Shown piece after piece: positions 35,762-43,617 of a stretch of 64,000 nt of DNA. A program made the translations under genes and the position numbers. The stretch covers positions 62,001 to 126,000 of the forward strand of contig NZ_BAMS01000006.1 in the NCBI RefSeq assembly GCF_000616095.1, in the 5' to 3' direction. The notes beneath the pieces are model-generated. The model worked only from the letters and a program-made list of their open reading frames with translations. It was not told where the DNA came from and made no database searches. Source of the DNA: Sneathiella glossodoripedis JCM 23214 (GTDB taxonomy: Bacteria > Pseudomonadota > Alphaproteobacteria > Sneathiellales > Sneathiellaceae). Numbering within the stretch: position 1 is the stretch's first letter; each line of letters begins with the position of its first letter.

Positions 35762-36796
35762 TTACTGTTTGGCAGTTGTCAGGATCAGGTCAAGCAACTC
35801 CTGACCATTAATGTCTTTTTCAGCCATTTCCTTGATCCAGTCGTCCCATACGGGTTTCGCGCCAACTTTACGAAACTCGTCCAGTTCAGCGTCAGTGTAT
35901 TTGATCGACTGAAGACCTTTTTCCTTCATGAGAGGAAAGTTTTTGGCATCTGCTTTTTCGTAAGCCACGAACAGGGACTCATAAGCAGGTGTTTTGGCTT
36001 CTTCCAGAAGGGTTTTGTACTGGTCAGGCAATTCATTGTAGGCTGGAATGTTTACCACAACTGGACAGTTGTTCGCTCCTGGGCTCAGGTTTGAAGTGTG
36101 CCATTTACCAATATCTGTGAGTTTATAGGCAACATGCGCATAAGTGAATGGGAATGACGCTGCATCAACAGTGCCACGCTCCAATGATGTGTAAACTTCA
36201 GAGGCAGTAACAGTCGTTGGAATTGCGCCAAGTTTTGTCATCGCTTTACCGATGCCGCCAAGGGCACGTACACGCATACCTTTCCAGTCATCCAGTGTCA
36301 GTGGTGGCTTACCAACACCCGTAAATTCATACTGTGGCAGCAAAGAGCTCATCAGGAGTTTGGCATTCCAGCGAGCGAGATCTTTTTCTACAGCAGGATG
36401 TGCGTAGTAAGCTTCATGCACTTTCGCTTGGGTGCGAAGGTTGGGGAACGGTAAGAATGGCAGGTCAAGACCGCTCAGAGTTGGGTTTTTGTCTGGATGG
36501 TATGCAGAGCAGAACATTGCCATCTGGAATGCTCCCAAGGAAATACCGTCCAGATTCTCTCTGGATTTGGACAGCGCTTCACCGTAGTGAATCTTAATTT
36601 TGAATTTTCCGCCAGTCCGTTCGTCCACATATTTGGAAATTTCTTCAATGCCGGCTGTAAACGCCCGCTGCTTTCCCCAAACAGACAAATTCCATTTTAC
36701 TGATGGTCCATCAACCATTTCCGCTGCTGATGCGCCAAATGCGAAGCCAGCAACAGTCGTAGCCGCAGCAATAGACAAAACAGTCTTTTTAAGCAT
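35762..36796 (-). CDS. dctP: TRAP transporter substrate-binding protein (DctP type)
   Basis: A 344-residue periplasmic solute receptor. The signal peptide is about residues 1-24 (FAFGASAA). The DctP signature is visible around the ligand-binding Arg: WKGMRVRALGGIGKAMTKLG, followed by TASEVYTSLERGTVDAA. It delivers a carboxylate-type ligand to the DctQ/DctM membrane pair; the ligand is unknown. RBS: AGGGAGTAG before the ATG on the minus strand. The upstream region is shared with the divergent CbiX gene. Confidence 0.94.
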   Translation of the reverse strand: MLKKTVLSIAAATTVAGFAFGASAAEMVDGPSVKWNLSVWGKQRAFTAGIEEISKYVDERTGGKFKIKIHYGEALSKSRENLDGISLGAFQMAMFCSAYHPDKNPTLSGLDLPFLPFPNLRTQAKVHEAYYAHPAVEKDLARWNAKLLMSSLLPQYEFTGVGKPPLTLDDWKGMRVRALGGIGKAMTKLGAIPTTVTASEVYTSLERGTVDAASFPFTYAHVAYKLTDIGKWHTSNLSPGANNCPVVVNIPAYNELPDQYKTLLEEAKTPAYESLFVAYEKADAKNFPLMKEKGLQSIKYTDAELDEFRKVGAKPVWDDWIKEMAEKDINGQELLDLILTTAKQ

Positions 36797-37043
36797 ATTT
36801 CTACTCCCTGTATTTGTTAGTGTTTCTTGTTATTTTTCCTGAGACTAAAGCATGGTTTTAGCCTCAATTCAACTAGTTGTTCCTCTATCTCAAATAATTT
36901 CGCCTATAATTTCTCTTGTAACGGATAATAGTTGAGTTTTATACACGCAAGATATGGTGGTGAGAGCTGCTGAAGGTTGCAGTTTGGAATATTTTTCAGG
37001 AAGCCCATTTACCGATCTTTTGTAACTCTTTATGGTGAGTTTT

Positions 37044-37799
37044 ATGCAACCATCCAGGCCCACGTTGATATTGATCGGTCATGGCTCTACTACAAGCGAA
37101 AGAGCCAAAATCGCTATTGAAGAGCATGCAGAAACCCTACGTCTTAGTCCTCGATTTGGAAAAGTGCAAACGTATTATTTAATGGATGAGGCTGCTAAAC
37201 CGATCATTCCTGCTGGCGAGAGCTTTCTGTTGCCGTTTTTCATGAGTGAAGGGTATTTTGTCAAAAAACGAATACCTCAACTTTTTGCGCTGGAAGATTT
37301 CAAATATCTGGATGAAACGCATCAAATTTATCAGTGTGATTCTTTAGGAGTTGATCCTGAGCTTGCTGAAATCTTGAATCAAATGGCCAAGGAATGTGTG
37401 TACGAGAATGAATTGAGTATTGGTAAAACTGCTTTTCTACTGATCGCACATGGCTCTGAGAAAAACTCTGCATCGGCGGAAGCGGCATATTATCAGCGTG
37501 ACCAGCTTGGCGAAATTGCAAAAACCCAGAACCTCGGGGTTGCATTTTTAGAGCAATCACCTTCGATTGCTCAGGAATTGTCCAGATTGGCGGAAGCGGT
37601 GGATGCCATAGTATGCCTGGGTTTATTCGCCGCAGAGGGGCCTCATGCGATTGAGGATGTACCTTCTGAGATCGAAACTTGGTCGGAAAATAATAACCGT
37701 ACAAAAGTTTATTATCAGGGACCTGTTGGTGTGCGTAGTGAAATTGTAAGACTTGTACAAAATAGTGTAAGTCGACGTGCGCACGGATTCCAGTCCTGA
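37044..37799 (+). CDS. CbiX-type sirohydrochlorin chelatase, two-domain
   Basis: A protein of about 251 residues with two CbiX-like halves. Each begins with a His-Gly-Ser motif: LILIGHGSTTSERA near the N-terminus and LLIAHGSEKNSASAEAAYYQ in the second half. The catalytic/metal His is in these motifs. Members insert Fe2+ or Co2+ into sirohydrochlorin on the way to siroheme or cobalamin. Siroheme would serve the sulfite reductase encoded at 53.6-55.3 kb. I choose the ATG at 37044 because GGTGAG lies just upstream; an in-frame ATG at 37032 is also possible. Confidence 0.82.
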   Translation: MQPSRPTLILIGHGSTTSERAKIAIEEHAETLRLSPRFGKVQTYYLMDEAAKPIIPAGESFLLPFFMSEGYFVKKRIPQLFALEDFKYLDETHQIYQCDSLGVDPELAEILNQMAKECVYENELSIGKTAFLLIAHGSEKNSASAEAAYYQRDQLGEIAKTQNLGVAFLEQSPSIAQELSRLAEAVDAIVCLGLFAAEGPHAIEDVPSEIETWSENNNRTKVYYQGPVGVRSEIVRLVQNSVSRRAHGFQS

Positions 37800-37928
37800 T
37801 ACAGCAACGCATCGCTTGCAATTTTGGCACTGCGTCGGGAATTTCGAAAAGAATACACGGAATTGATTGAGATTCTCTTCCTTTTTATGTATTGCAGGGG
37901 GAGAAATTACTAAAGAGGTCCTTATTGG

Positions 37929-38414
37929 ATGGTTGATCGCAAGCCCGCTAAAGCTGTTAAGAAAAAAATTGCAGCAACAGTAAAATTTTTTGATGAGAGT
38001 AAAGGATTTGGTTTTGTCTCTCCCTCGGATGGCTCACCAGATGCTTTTATTCATATTTCAGTGTTGCAGGACACGTCATACACCGAACTTGCTGAAGGTA
38101 TGCGTATAGTTGTCGATCTAAGCGCGGGAGATCGTGGAGCACAGGTGTCGGCCATTTATGAGCCGGAAGAAGGTGAAGTGGCGGCACCTGCTGGTCAGGA
38201 TGTGGAAGTTGAAGGCGTCGTGACGGAATTTGTAGAAGAACACAATTACGGTTTGATCTCTCCCGATGGTGGCGGCAAAAAAATCTTCTTCCATGTTAAT
38301 ATGCTGGAGAGATCAGAGGTCGATATGGAGAAGTTCGGTGTTGATGCGAAAGTGCGCTGTGTCGTAAGACAGGGTATCAAAGGCCCAATTGCTGACAGCC
38401 TGGAACTTCTGTGA
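37929..38414 (+). CDS. Cold-shock protein with two CSD domains
   Basis: A 161-residue protein with two tandem cold-shock OB-folds. The first (residues about 15-75) contains VKFFDESKGFGFVSP and DAFIHISVL. The second (about 93-160) contains VTEFVEEHNYGLISP and KKIFFHVNML. The first keeps the RNP1-like aromatic motif; the second is more divergent (NYGLISP). An acidic linker joins them. Double-CSD proteins are common in alphaproteobacteria and bind RNA or single-stranded DNA. It is followed 19 bases later by a DUF3126 gene in one operon. Confidence 0.92.
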   Translation: MVDRKPAKAVKKKIAATVKFFDESKGFGFVSPSDGSPDAFIHISVLQDTSYTELAEGMRIVVDLSAGDRGAQVSAIYEPEEGEVAAPAGQDVEVEGVVTEFVEEHNYGLISPDGGGKKIFFHVNMLERSEVDMEKFGVDAKVRCVVRQGIKGPIADSLELL

Positions 38415-38433
38415 AACGGGATAGGAAGACGAT

Positions 38434-38652
38434 ATGACAAGAACTGAAACCTTGCGTGTGCAGCGCTATCTCCGTGAAAAGTTTGCGAATGATTCCTTCG
38501 TGGTTAAAGAGAGACGCCCATCTGACGGGACTGCGGAAGTCATGTTGGACGATGAGTTTATTGGTGTCGTCTATCGTGACGAGGATGAGGGGGAAGTTTC
38601 TTTCGCATTTCATATGACGATACTGGATATCGATTTGCCCGAAACATCTTAA
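38434..38652 (+). CDS. DUF3126 family protein
   Basis: A 72-residue soluble protein with the family's well-conserved C-terminal block: EFIGVVYRDEDEGEVSFAFH then MTILDIDL. DUF3126 is a small alphaproteobacterial family of unknown function. Its coupling to a cold-shock protein and shared terminator suggest co-expression. Confidence 0.85.
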   Translation: MTRTETLRVQRYLREKFANDSFVVKERRPSDGTAEVMLDDEFIGVVYRDEDEGEVSFAFHMTILDIDLPETS

Positions 38653-38677
38653 GTTCCAACCCAACTAAAGTGTATTG

Positions 38678-38709
38678 AACCTGATTTGCGCGCAAATCAG
38701 GTTTTTTTG
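38678..38709 (+). terminator. Rho-independent terminator after DUF3126
   Basis: The perfect 13-bp palindrome AACCTGATTTGCG/CGCAAATCAGGTT (38678-38703) runs into seven T residues. It ends the cold-shock/DUF3126 operon. Confidence 0.93.
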
Positions 38710-38743
38710 TTTTTATTAACCGATCCACTCTACTGTTTAGGCT

Positions 38744-39151
38744 ATGATTGCGTTGTTAAGAATTATAGCTCTTGCCTTACTCACGATATTTGCGGAGGCA
38801 ATTTCAAATCCGGCTTCTGCGGAGAAATTTATCCTCATTGATGTCACCGGCGATAAAACAGAAAAAATTTCTGGAGATTGCTATTTATTGCGACGTAACG
38901 GTCAACTCGCGCGGCAAAGACTACAAAGTAAAGTCCCCACCCGTTTCTGGCTGCCAACAAGTGCGGTGCGGTGCAATTTTGAAAAGTCAGATGCGGTATT
39001 GCCGGTGACTGTCACCATTATCAGAAATGGAGAAGTGGAGTACAGGCTGACCAGTCGCCCTCCTTTTAAATGGATGGTTTTTCGTTCATCTGGTCCTTGG
39101 GGGCTTGCGGAAGGTAATTCATATCCGACCAGACCAGCTTTTCACCCTTGA
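38744..39151 (+). CDS. Hypothetical secreted protein
   Basis: A 135-residue protein with a clear signal peptide (MIALLRIIALALLTIFAEAI, cleavage near residue 26, SAE). The mature part is about 109 residues, probably beta-rich, with one Cys pair (Cys46 and a later Cys in VRCNFEKSD). I do not recognise a family. It stands alone between the cold-shock operon and the OmpA-like gene. Confidence 0.6.
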   Translation: MIALLRIIALALLTIFAEAISNPASAEKFILIDVTGDKTEKISGDCYLLRRNGQLARQRLQSKVPTRFWLPTSAVRCNFEKSDAVLPVTVTIIRNGEVEYRLTSRPPFKWMVFRSSGPWGLAEGNSYPTRPAFHP

Positions 39152-39466
39152 GGAAAAATTAGCAATTAACCGAACTGGTAAATAATTGTCACAATCGCGC
39201 TATGTTTAGAGATTATCGGTGGATTCAAGTGTCCCATTTCGAGGAATTGATGTCTGGACGGTCAAAAAATGCTACATTTTTGTCACTTAACATTGAAATA
39301 TAGTCCAGCCGGATTACATTGACTCCAAGTATTCGGGATGAATAACTATTAGAGTATTAGAAATATATTCTATATTTATGTCTGCCGTGATTTCCGTAAG
39401 GGGTATGCCGGTAGAAAATGCTGAGGCTCTTTTTGAGTGCTTTTACTCAATTATTAGGGGAGAGAT
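39152..39466. other. Non-coding leader region before the OmpA-type lipoprotein gene
   Basis: No credible open reading frame lies in these 315 bases. A short hairpin, TTGAGT/ACTCAA (39433-39450), sits just before the ribosome binding site AGGGGAGAG. The long AT-rich leader suggests the promoter and 5' UTR of an abundant envelope protein, but no specific promoter can be named with confidence. Confidence 0.5.
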
Positions 39467-40342
39467 ATGAAAAAGTTAATTACCTTTGCTGTATTTGGTG
39501 CAGCGTCCGTGACGCTTGCAGCTTGCGGTGGAAAACTTGGTGAGGCGGAAATGATGACAGCTTCCGGGTCAGCATTTTCTCAAGCGCTTTACAATGATTA
39601 TATCACATTATCACGCGGTGAATATGGTGAAGGTGACTATACAGACGCCGACCGTTTCGCCGTTAAGGCAATGTCTGCAGCACGGGGTAATGATGTTGCG
39701 CCTTATAATCCTGGTGAATGGAAAATTCCGGAAGATCGTGTGCCCGTGTTAACCGGCGCGTATAACCGCTTGGTAGCGGCCCTGAACGGTACAGCAAAAG
39801 ACAAGGCGACAGTTCAACTTGCTCGCGCACAAACCAGCTTTGATTGTTGGGTTCAGGAGCAGGAAGAAAACTTCCAGCCTGATCATATTGCTGCCTGCCG
39901 TGACGCATTTGTAGCTGCGATGGCGGATGTCGATAAAATGACTATGGTGGCAAAGCCAGCTCCTGCACCAGCGCCTGCGCCAGCGAAGAAGGAAATGGTA
40001 GCAGAAGCCAAAACATGGGAAGTTCTATTCCATTTTGACAGCACCAGTATGTTACCAGGCTCAAAAGCTAAGGTTAAGGAAGCTGTAGATTACGTGAGTA
40101 ATTTCAAGCGTCCTCGTGTGACAATTGCTGGCTATACGGACACTTCCGGGTCCGCAGAATATAATGCCGCACTTTCTGAAAGACGTTCTGAAGCGCTTGC
40201 ATTAATGGCAATGGATATGGGGCTTGACCCAAAAAACGTAATTATGCGCAGCTACGGTGAGGATAGAACTGCTGTCCCGACCGGCGATGGGGTTAAGAAA
40301 CAGGAAAACCGCCGCGCTACAATTACTATTGAAAGTAAATAA
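39467..40342 (+). CDS. OmpA-family outer-membrane lipoprotein
   Basis: A 291-residue lipoprotein. The lipobox LAAC (Cys near residue 20) follows a short signal peptide. A unique N-terminal domain (residues about 25-160) precedes a Pro/Ala linker (APAPAPAPA) and a C-terminal OmpA peptidoglycan-binding domain (residues about 185-291: LFHFDSTSMLPGSKAKV, TIAGYTDTSGSAEYN, LSERRSEAL). It likely ties the outer membrane to peptidoglycan, like Pal. The N-terminal domain is not recognised. Confidence 0.9.
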   Translation: MKKLITFAVFGAASVTLAACGGKLGEAEMMTASGSAFSQALYNDYITLSRGEYGEGDYTDADRFAVKAMSAARGNDVAPYNPGEWKIPEDRVPVLTGAYNRLVAALNGTAKDKATVQLARAQTSFDCWVQEQEENFQPDHIAACRDAFVAAMADVDKMTMVAKPAPAPAPAPAKKEMVAEAKTWEVLFHFDSTSMLPGSKAKVKEAVDYVSNFKRPRVTIAGYTDTSGSAEYNAALSERRSEALALMAMDMGLDPKNVIMRSYGEDRTAVPTGDGVKKQENRRATITIESK

Positions 40343-40348
40343 TATCGG

Positions 40349-40375
40349 TTGGGGAGCGGTAGAACCGCTCCCCAA
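40349..40375 (+). terminator. Hairpin after the OmpA-like gene
   Basis: The perfect 12-bp stem TTGGGGAGCGGT/ACCGCTCCCCAA (40349-40360 with 40364-40375) has a 3-base loop. It is followed by ATTATTC rather than a T-run, so it may attenuate or protect the 3' end instead of fully terminating before the small lipoprotein gene. Confidence 0.6.
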
Positions 40376-40394
40376 ATTATTCAAAGGAACCTGA

Positions 40395-40574
40395 ATGAAA
40401 TCAGTAGCCAAAATTGTTTGCACCGGATTTTCAGTTGTGATGCTTTCTTTCGCTGTTTCTGCCTGTTCGCCTGAAGTGGGCAGTAAAGAATGGTGTGAGG
40501 ATATCAAGGAAAAAGGCGCAGAGAATGTAACCGCCAAAGAGGCGGCAGATTTTGCGAAACATTGCGTATTGTAA
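40395..40574 (+). CDS. DUF3012-like small lipoprotein
   Basis: A 59-residue protein. A signal sequence ends in a lipobox-like VSAC at Cys24, and the mature part begins SPEVGSKEWCEDIKEKG and ends EAADFAKHCVL. The PEVGS...WC...ADFAKHC pattern, with two further cysteines that could form a disulfide, matches the DUF3012 family. It starts at the ATG at 40395 behind AAAGGAACC and is followed by a strong terminator. It is probably part of the OmpA-lipoprotein transcription unit. Function unknown. Confidence 0.8.
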   Translation: MKSVAKIVCTGFSVVMLSFAVSACSPEVGSKEWCEDIKEKGAENVTAKEAADFAKHCVL

Positions 40575-40600
40575 TGATAAATTCGTTCATATTTAAATAC

Positions 40601-40628
40601 AAAAAACCGGCTCTTGAGCCGGTTTTTT
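40601..40628. terminator. Bidirectional terminator between the small lipoprotein gene and tRNA-Arg
   Basis: The perfect 13-bp stem AAAAAACCGGCTC/GAGCCGGTTTTTT has a 2-base loop. It ends the DUF3012 gene on the plus strand and can also end the tRNA on the minus strand, which stops two bases away. Confidence 0.92.
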
Positions 40629-40630
40629 AA

Positions 40631-40707
40631 TGGTGACCCCGGCAGGACTCGAACCTGCTACCCCCAGATTAGGAATCTGGTGCTCTATCCTGATGAGCTA
40701 CGGGGCC
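40631..40707 (-). tRNA. tRNA-Arg (anticodon CCU)
   Basis: A 77-nt cloverleaf on the minus strand. The acceptor stem pairs GGCCCCG with CGGGGTC (one G-U), the D-arm is closed by GCTC/GAGC, and the anticodon stem CCAGA/TCTGG carries loop TTCCTAA with anticodon CCT. The T-arm is GCAGG TTCGAGT CCTGC, and the discriminator A is followed by an encoded CCA. It decodes AGG. No integrase or duplicated 3' end is seen next to it. Confidence 0.96.
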
Positions 40708-40886
40708 AGTGTTGTTTCTGATACAACAATCATTGCGATATTGACAATAGAATAATAACAGCTTCCCCAGATCGGATTGAGACTGAAGAACAGAATTTTA
40801 ATTTAACTAAAGATTTACCTAATTTATGCATTTTGGAGGCTTGTTATCAGGGCATGTGAAAATTTAATCGGGGGTGAGAATAGAGA

Positions 40887-42275
40887 ATGTCAAGCGAACA
40901 GAGAGACATAGTCGCGGAAATTGCATCTCGAACTGGCGGGCTTGGAGTTACGGCTGCAGATATTGCAGGGCAGATTTCAGAAGTTCATGGCAGAAGTCAG
41001 CAACAAAACTCCATTATAACTGATCTTATTTCTGCTGTTCAGGAGATGGTCTCCACCAATAGCAGTATTGAGGATACAGTTCTAAAAACCAAAGAGGCGA
41101 CGTCTTCTGCGAGTAATGATGTTCAATCCTCTCAGAAAAATATTCAAAACGCTGTTGAAAATATTTTTGCCCTTGTAAAGGGTGTCCAGAGTATGGAGCA
41201 GCAATTAACCAGTTTGAGCGCAGCACTAGAAAGTGTTGCCAAAGTGGCGGCAGGCATTGAAGGCATTGCGAGCCAAACTAACCTGCTCGCGCTCAATGCG
41301 ACAATCGAAGCTGCTCGCGCAGGAGAGGCAGGTAAAGGGTTTGCTGTTGTGGCAAGTGAGGTGAAAAGTCTTGCTGATGAAACAAGAAAAGCGACAGTTG
41401 AGATTACAGATACAGTAAATGAACTGACAGGTCAGGTGACTTCTCTGCAGAGCGAGAGTGAGGTCAACACTGCTAAGGCGGAAAGTGTGCAGGAGGGGAC
41501 CACCAGCATTTCGGAGATATTCGAAGCTTTGCGGGTAAATCTGGACCAGATCGATTTGAACGTTGGTAATATTGCGTCTGTGGCTGAGAAAAATCAGCAG
41601 CAATGTGACTCTGTTGCTGCGCGCATGACTGACCTGATAGAGGGAAATGAAAAGACGTCGAAAAATTTGGCTGTAGCTGATGAGGCCGCAAATGGATTGT
41701 TGAAAGTCAGCGAAACATTAATCGAATTATTGGCGAATAGTGATCATGAGACTGAAGACAGTCGATTTATTGCATTAGTGAAAGAAAAGTCAGCCCGTAT
41801 ATCTGAAATTTTCGAGCAGGCTGTAGATAGTGGAAAGCTTTCAATGGAGGATTTGTTCGATGAAGAATACAAGCCCATAGAAGGAACCGACCCTGTTCAG
41901 GTTTTAACAACATTTACGCTGTTTACCGATGAAGTCCTACCTTCAATTCAGGAGCCAGTGTTGGAGTTCGATCCGGCAGTTGTATTTTGCGCAGCGGTGG
42001 ATCGGAACGGTTATCTCCCGACACATAACCTGAAATTTGCGCAGCCTCAGCGTCCGGGAGAGCCTGACTGGAATATGGGTAACTCCCGGAACCGTAGAAT
42101 TTTTGATGATCGTACTGGTATTGCCGCTGCTAAAAATCAAAAACCGATTCTACTGCAAACCTACCGGCGTGATATGGGGGGCGGAGTGTTTGCAACCATG
42201 AAAGACTTAAGCGCGCCCATCGTGGTTAAAGGAAGGCATTGGGGTGGACTGAGGTTGGCCTATAAACCTTTGTAA
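40887..42275 (+). CDS. Soluble methyl-accepting chemotaxis protein with C-terminal sensor-like domain
   Basis: A 462-residue chemoreceptor with no signal peptide or membrane helix. The signalling coiled coil occupies residues about 1-290, with the CheA/CheW-contact hairpin near residues 128-160 ([20 protein letters not shown], then [18 protein letters not shown]). The C-terminal 160 residues form a separate domain with [34 protein letters not shown] and [15 protein letters not shown], resembling the extra domain at the end of some alphaproteobacterial cytoplasmic receptors. The sensor is therefore downstream of the signalling part and intracellular. The signal is unknown; no che genes are nearby. 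Confidence 0.88.
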   Translation: MSSEQRDIVAEIASRTGGLGVTAADIAGQISEVHGRSQQQNSIITDLISAVQEMVSTNSSIEDTVLKTKEATSSASNDVQSSQKNIQNAVENIFALVKGVQSMEQQLTSLSAALESVAKVAAGIEGIASQTNLLALNATIEAARAGEAGKGFAVVASEVKSLADETRKATVEITDTVNELTGQVTSLQSESEVNTAKAESVQEGTTSISEIFEALRVNLDQIDLNVGNIASVAEKNQQQCDSVAARMTDLIEGNEKTSKNLAVADEAANGLLKVSETLIELLANSDHETEDSRFIALVKEKSARISEIFEQAVDSGKLSMEDLFDEEYKPIEGTDPVQVLTTFTLFTDEVLPSIQEPVLEFDPAVVFCAAVDRNGYLPTHNLKFAQPQRPGEPDWNMGNSRNRRIFDDRTGIAAAKNQKPILLQTYRRDMGGGVFATMKDLSAPIVVKGRHWGGLRLAYKPL

Positions 42276-42436
42276 TTATTAGACTCATTTCTAAAATCGT
42301 GTCTTTTTCGTAACAGTATGTTGTTGCGTTAAATTTTGTAATCGCGCGCACGTTTTTTCTTTTTCTTTATAGGCTCTTTTTTGTTTTGTGATGCTCGTCA
42401 CTATCTCCGGACGGGCGCATGCGTCTAAAACCTAAC

Positions 42437-42496
42437 CAGTTGAAAAAAATCAACTAATCTTGGTTCACTCACTTACAGTTTTGCCATTCGGCAAAA
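42437..42496 (+). promoter_or_regulatory. Two 5'-leader hairpins before the porin gene
   Basis: AGTTGA/TCAACT (42437-42442 with 42449-42454) and TTTTGCC/GGCAAAA (42479-42485 with 42490-42496) form stem-loops. The second lies directly against the GGAG ribosome binding site at 42498. The layout resembles stabilising 5' UTR stems of abundant outer-membrane protein mRNAs; the role is inferred. The rest of 42276-42436 is AT-rich with no gene. Confidence 0.45.
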
Positions 42497-42507
42497 TGGA
42501 GATTTAA

Positions 42508-43548
42508 ATGAAAAAATTGATTCTGGGCACGAGCGCGATCGTGGCAGCTTCAACGCTAGCAGCGACCCCCACCGTTGCAGCTGAGAAGATAAAACTGGGT
42601 TTGAGCGGTTATTTACAAACCTCTTTTGTTGTTGCTGATTATGACAATGGTGATCAGCTGCCAACAGATATTCGTCACGAAGGTGAAGTTCATTTCACTG
42701 GTGAAACAACACTAGATAATGGACTTACATTTGGTGTCAACATCCAGCTCGAAGCTCGTCAGGATAACGATCAGGTTGATGAGACCTACATGTATGTAGA
42801 AGGTGCATTTGGTCGTATCAACGTCGGTTCAGAAAACTCTGCTGCCTATTTGATGCATTATGCATCACCATCACCAGTACCGGCATGGAGCTTGAACGAT
42901 CCAAATGCGGAAGCTGGTGGATTTGAAACACCTGCCACATCTGCAACAGAAGTAAGCGATGCGGATAAAATTACTTACTTTACGCCTCGTTTCAGCGGAT
43001 TCCAGCTTGGTGTATCCTACACTCCTGATGGAGACGAGGAAACAGGCACAGCTTCTCCTTACGCCATCATTGCAGACGAAGGTGCTGAAGATGAGGCGTA
43101 CTCTATCGGTGCAAACTATTCCGGTAAAATCGGTTCCGTTGCGTTGAATGCTTCATTAGGATATGACTTGATCACTCGCAGCACGTCAGACGACACAGAT
43201 GAAATCACCGGTGGTTTCAATGTTGGGTTTGGCGGATTTGTCGTTGGCGCTGGATATAAATTCACGGATAATGATGATGGCACTGATGACAGAGAACGTC
43301 ATGATTACAATGTTGGTGTGACATACGGCCAAGGTCCGTGGAAAGTTGGTGTCCAGTATGCAGGTATCGATCTTGATGACGCTGCCGATGGTCATCTCGA
43401 TGCGGTCGTAGTCGGTGGACAGTATGTTCTGGGCCCAGGCATTACTGCATTTGGTGGTGTGCAGTTCTTTGAAGGTGAAGACGATCTCGAAGGTGATGGC
43501 GGCGAAAACGCAACGGTCTTCTTCGTAGGTACAGCACTGACTTTCTAA
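42508..43548 (+). CDS. Outer-membrane porin (general diffusion type)
   Basis: A 346-residue protein with signal peptide (residues 1-24, ending TVAA). The mature start EKIKLGLSGYLQTSFVVADY is followed by repeated amphipathic beta-strands with aromatic girdles (FTGETTLDNGLTFGVNIQLE, GAFGRINVGSENSAAYLMHY) and a terminal TVFFVGTALTF ending in Phe, the Bam signal. This is the Gram-negative trimeric porin (Porin_4) pattern. Many acidic residues in the loops suggest cation preference. It is monocistronic with a strong terminator. Confidence 0.93.
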   Translation: MKKLILGTSAIVAASTLAATPTVAAEKIKLGLSGYLQTSFVVADYDNGDQLPTDIRHEGEVHFTGETTLDNGLTFGVNIQLEARQDNDQVDETYMYVEGAFGRINVGSENSAAYLMHYASPSPVPAWSLNDPNAEAGGFETPATSATEVSDADKITYFTPRFSGFQLGVSYTPDGDEETGTASPYAIIADEGAEDEAYSIGANYSGKIGSVALNASLGYDLITRSTSDDTDEITGGFNVGFGGFVVGAGYKFTDNDDGTDDRERHDYNVGVTYGQGPWKVGVQYAGIDLDDAADGHLDAVVVGGQYVLGPGITAFGGVQFFEGEDDLEGDGGENATVFFVGTALTF

Positions 43549-43569
43549 GTGTTTGACTACATTGACTTT

Positions 43570-43603
43570 GAAAAGCCCGGGGAATATCCGGGCTTTTCTT
43601 TTT
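43570..43603. terminator. Bidirectional terminator after the porin gene
   Basis: The perfect 11-bp stem GAAAAGCCCGG/CCGGGCTTTTC (43570-43580 with 43588-43598) has a 7-base loop and continues into TTTTTT. It ends the porin transcript; the mirrored A-run lets it also end the convergent thiolase transcript. Confidence 0.92.
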
Positions 43604-43617
43604 TCAACATTTGCTGA

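Noticed and set aside
40631-40707. tRNA-Arg as an integration site for a mobile element
   Set aside because: No integrase, repeated 3' tRNA segment, or change in gene content or composition next to it.
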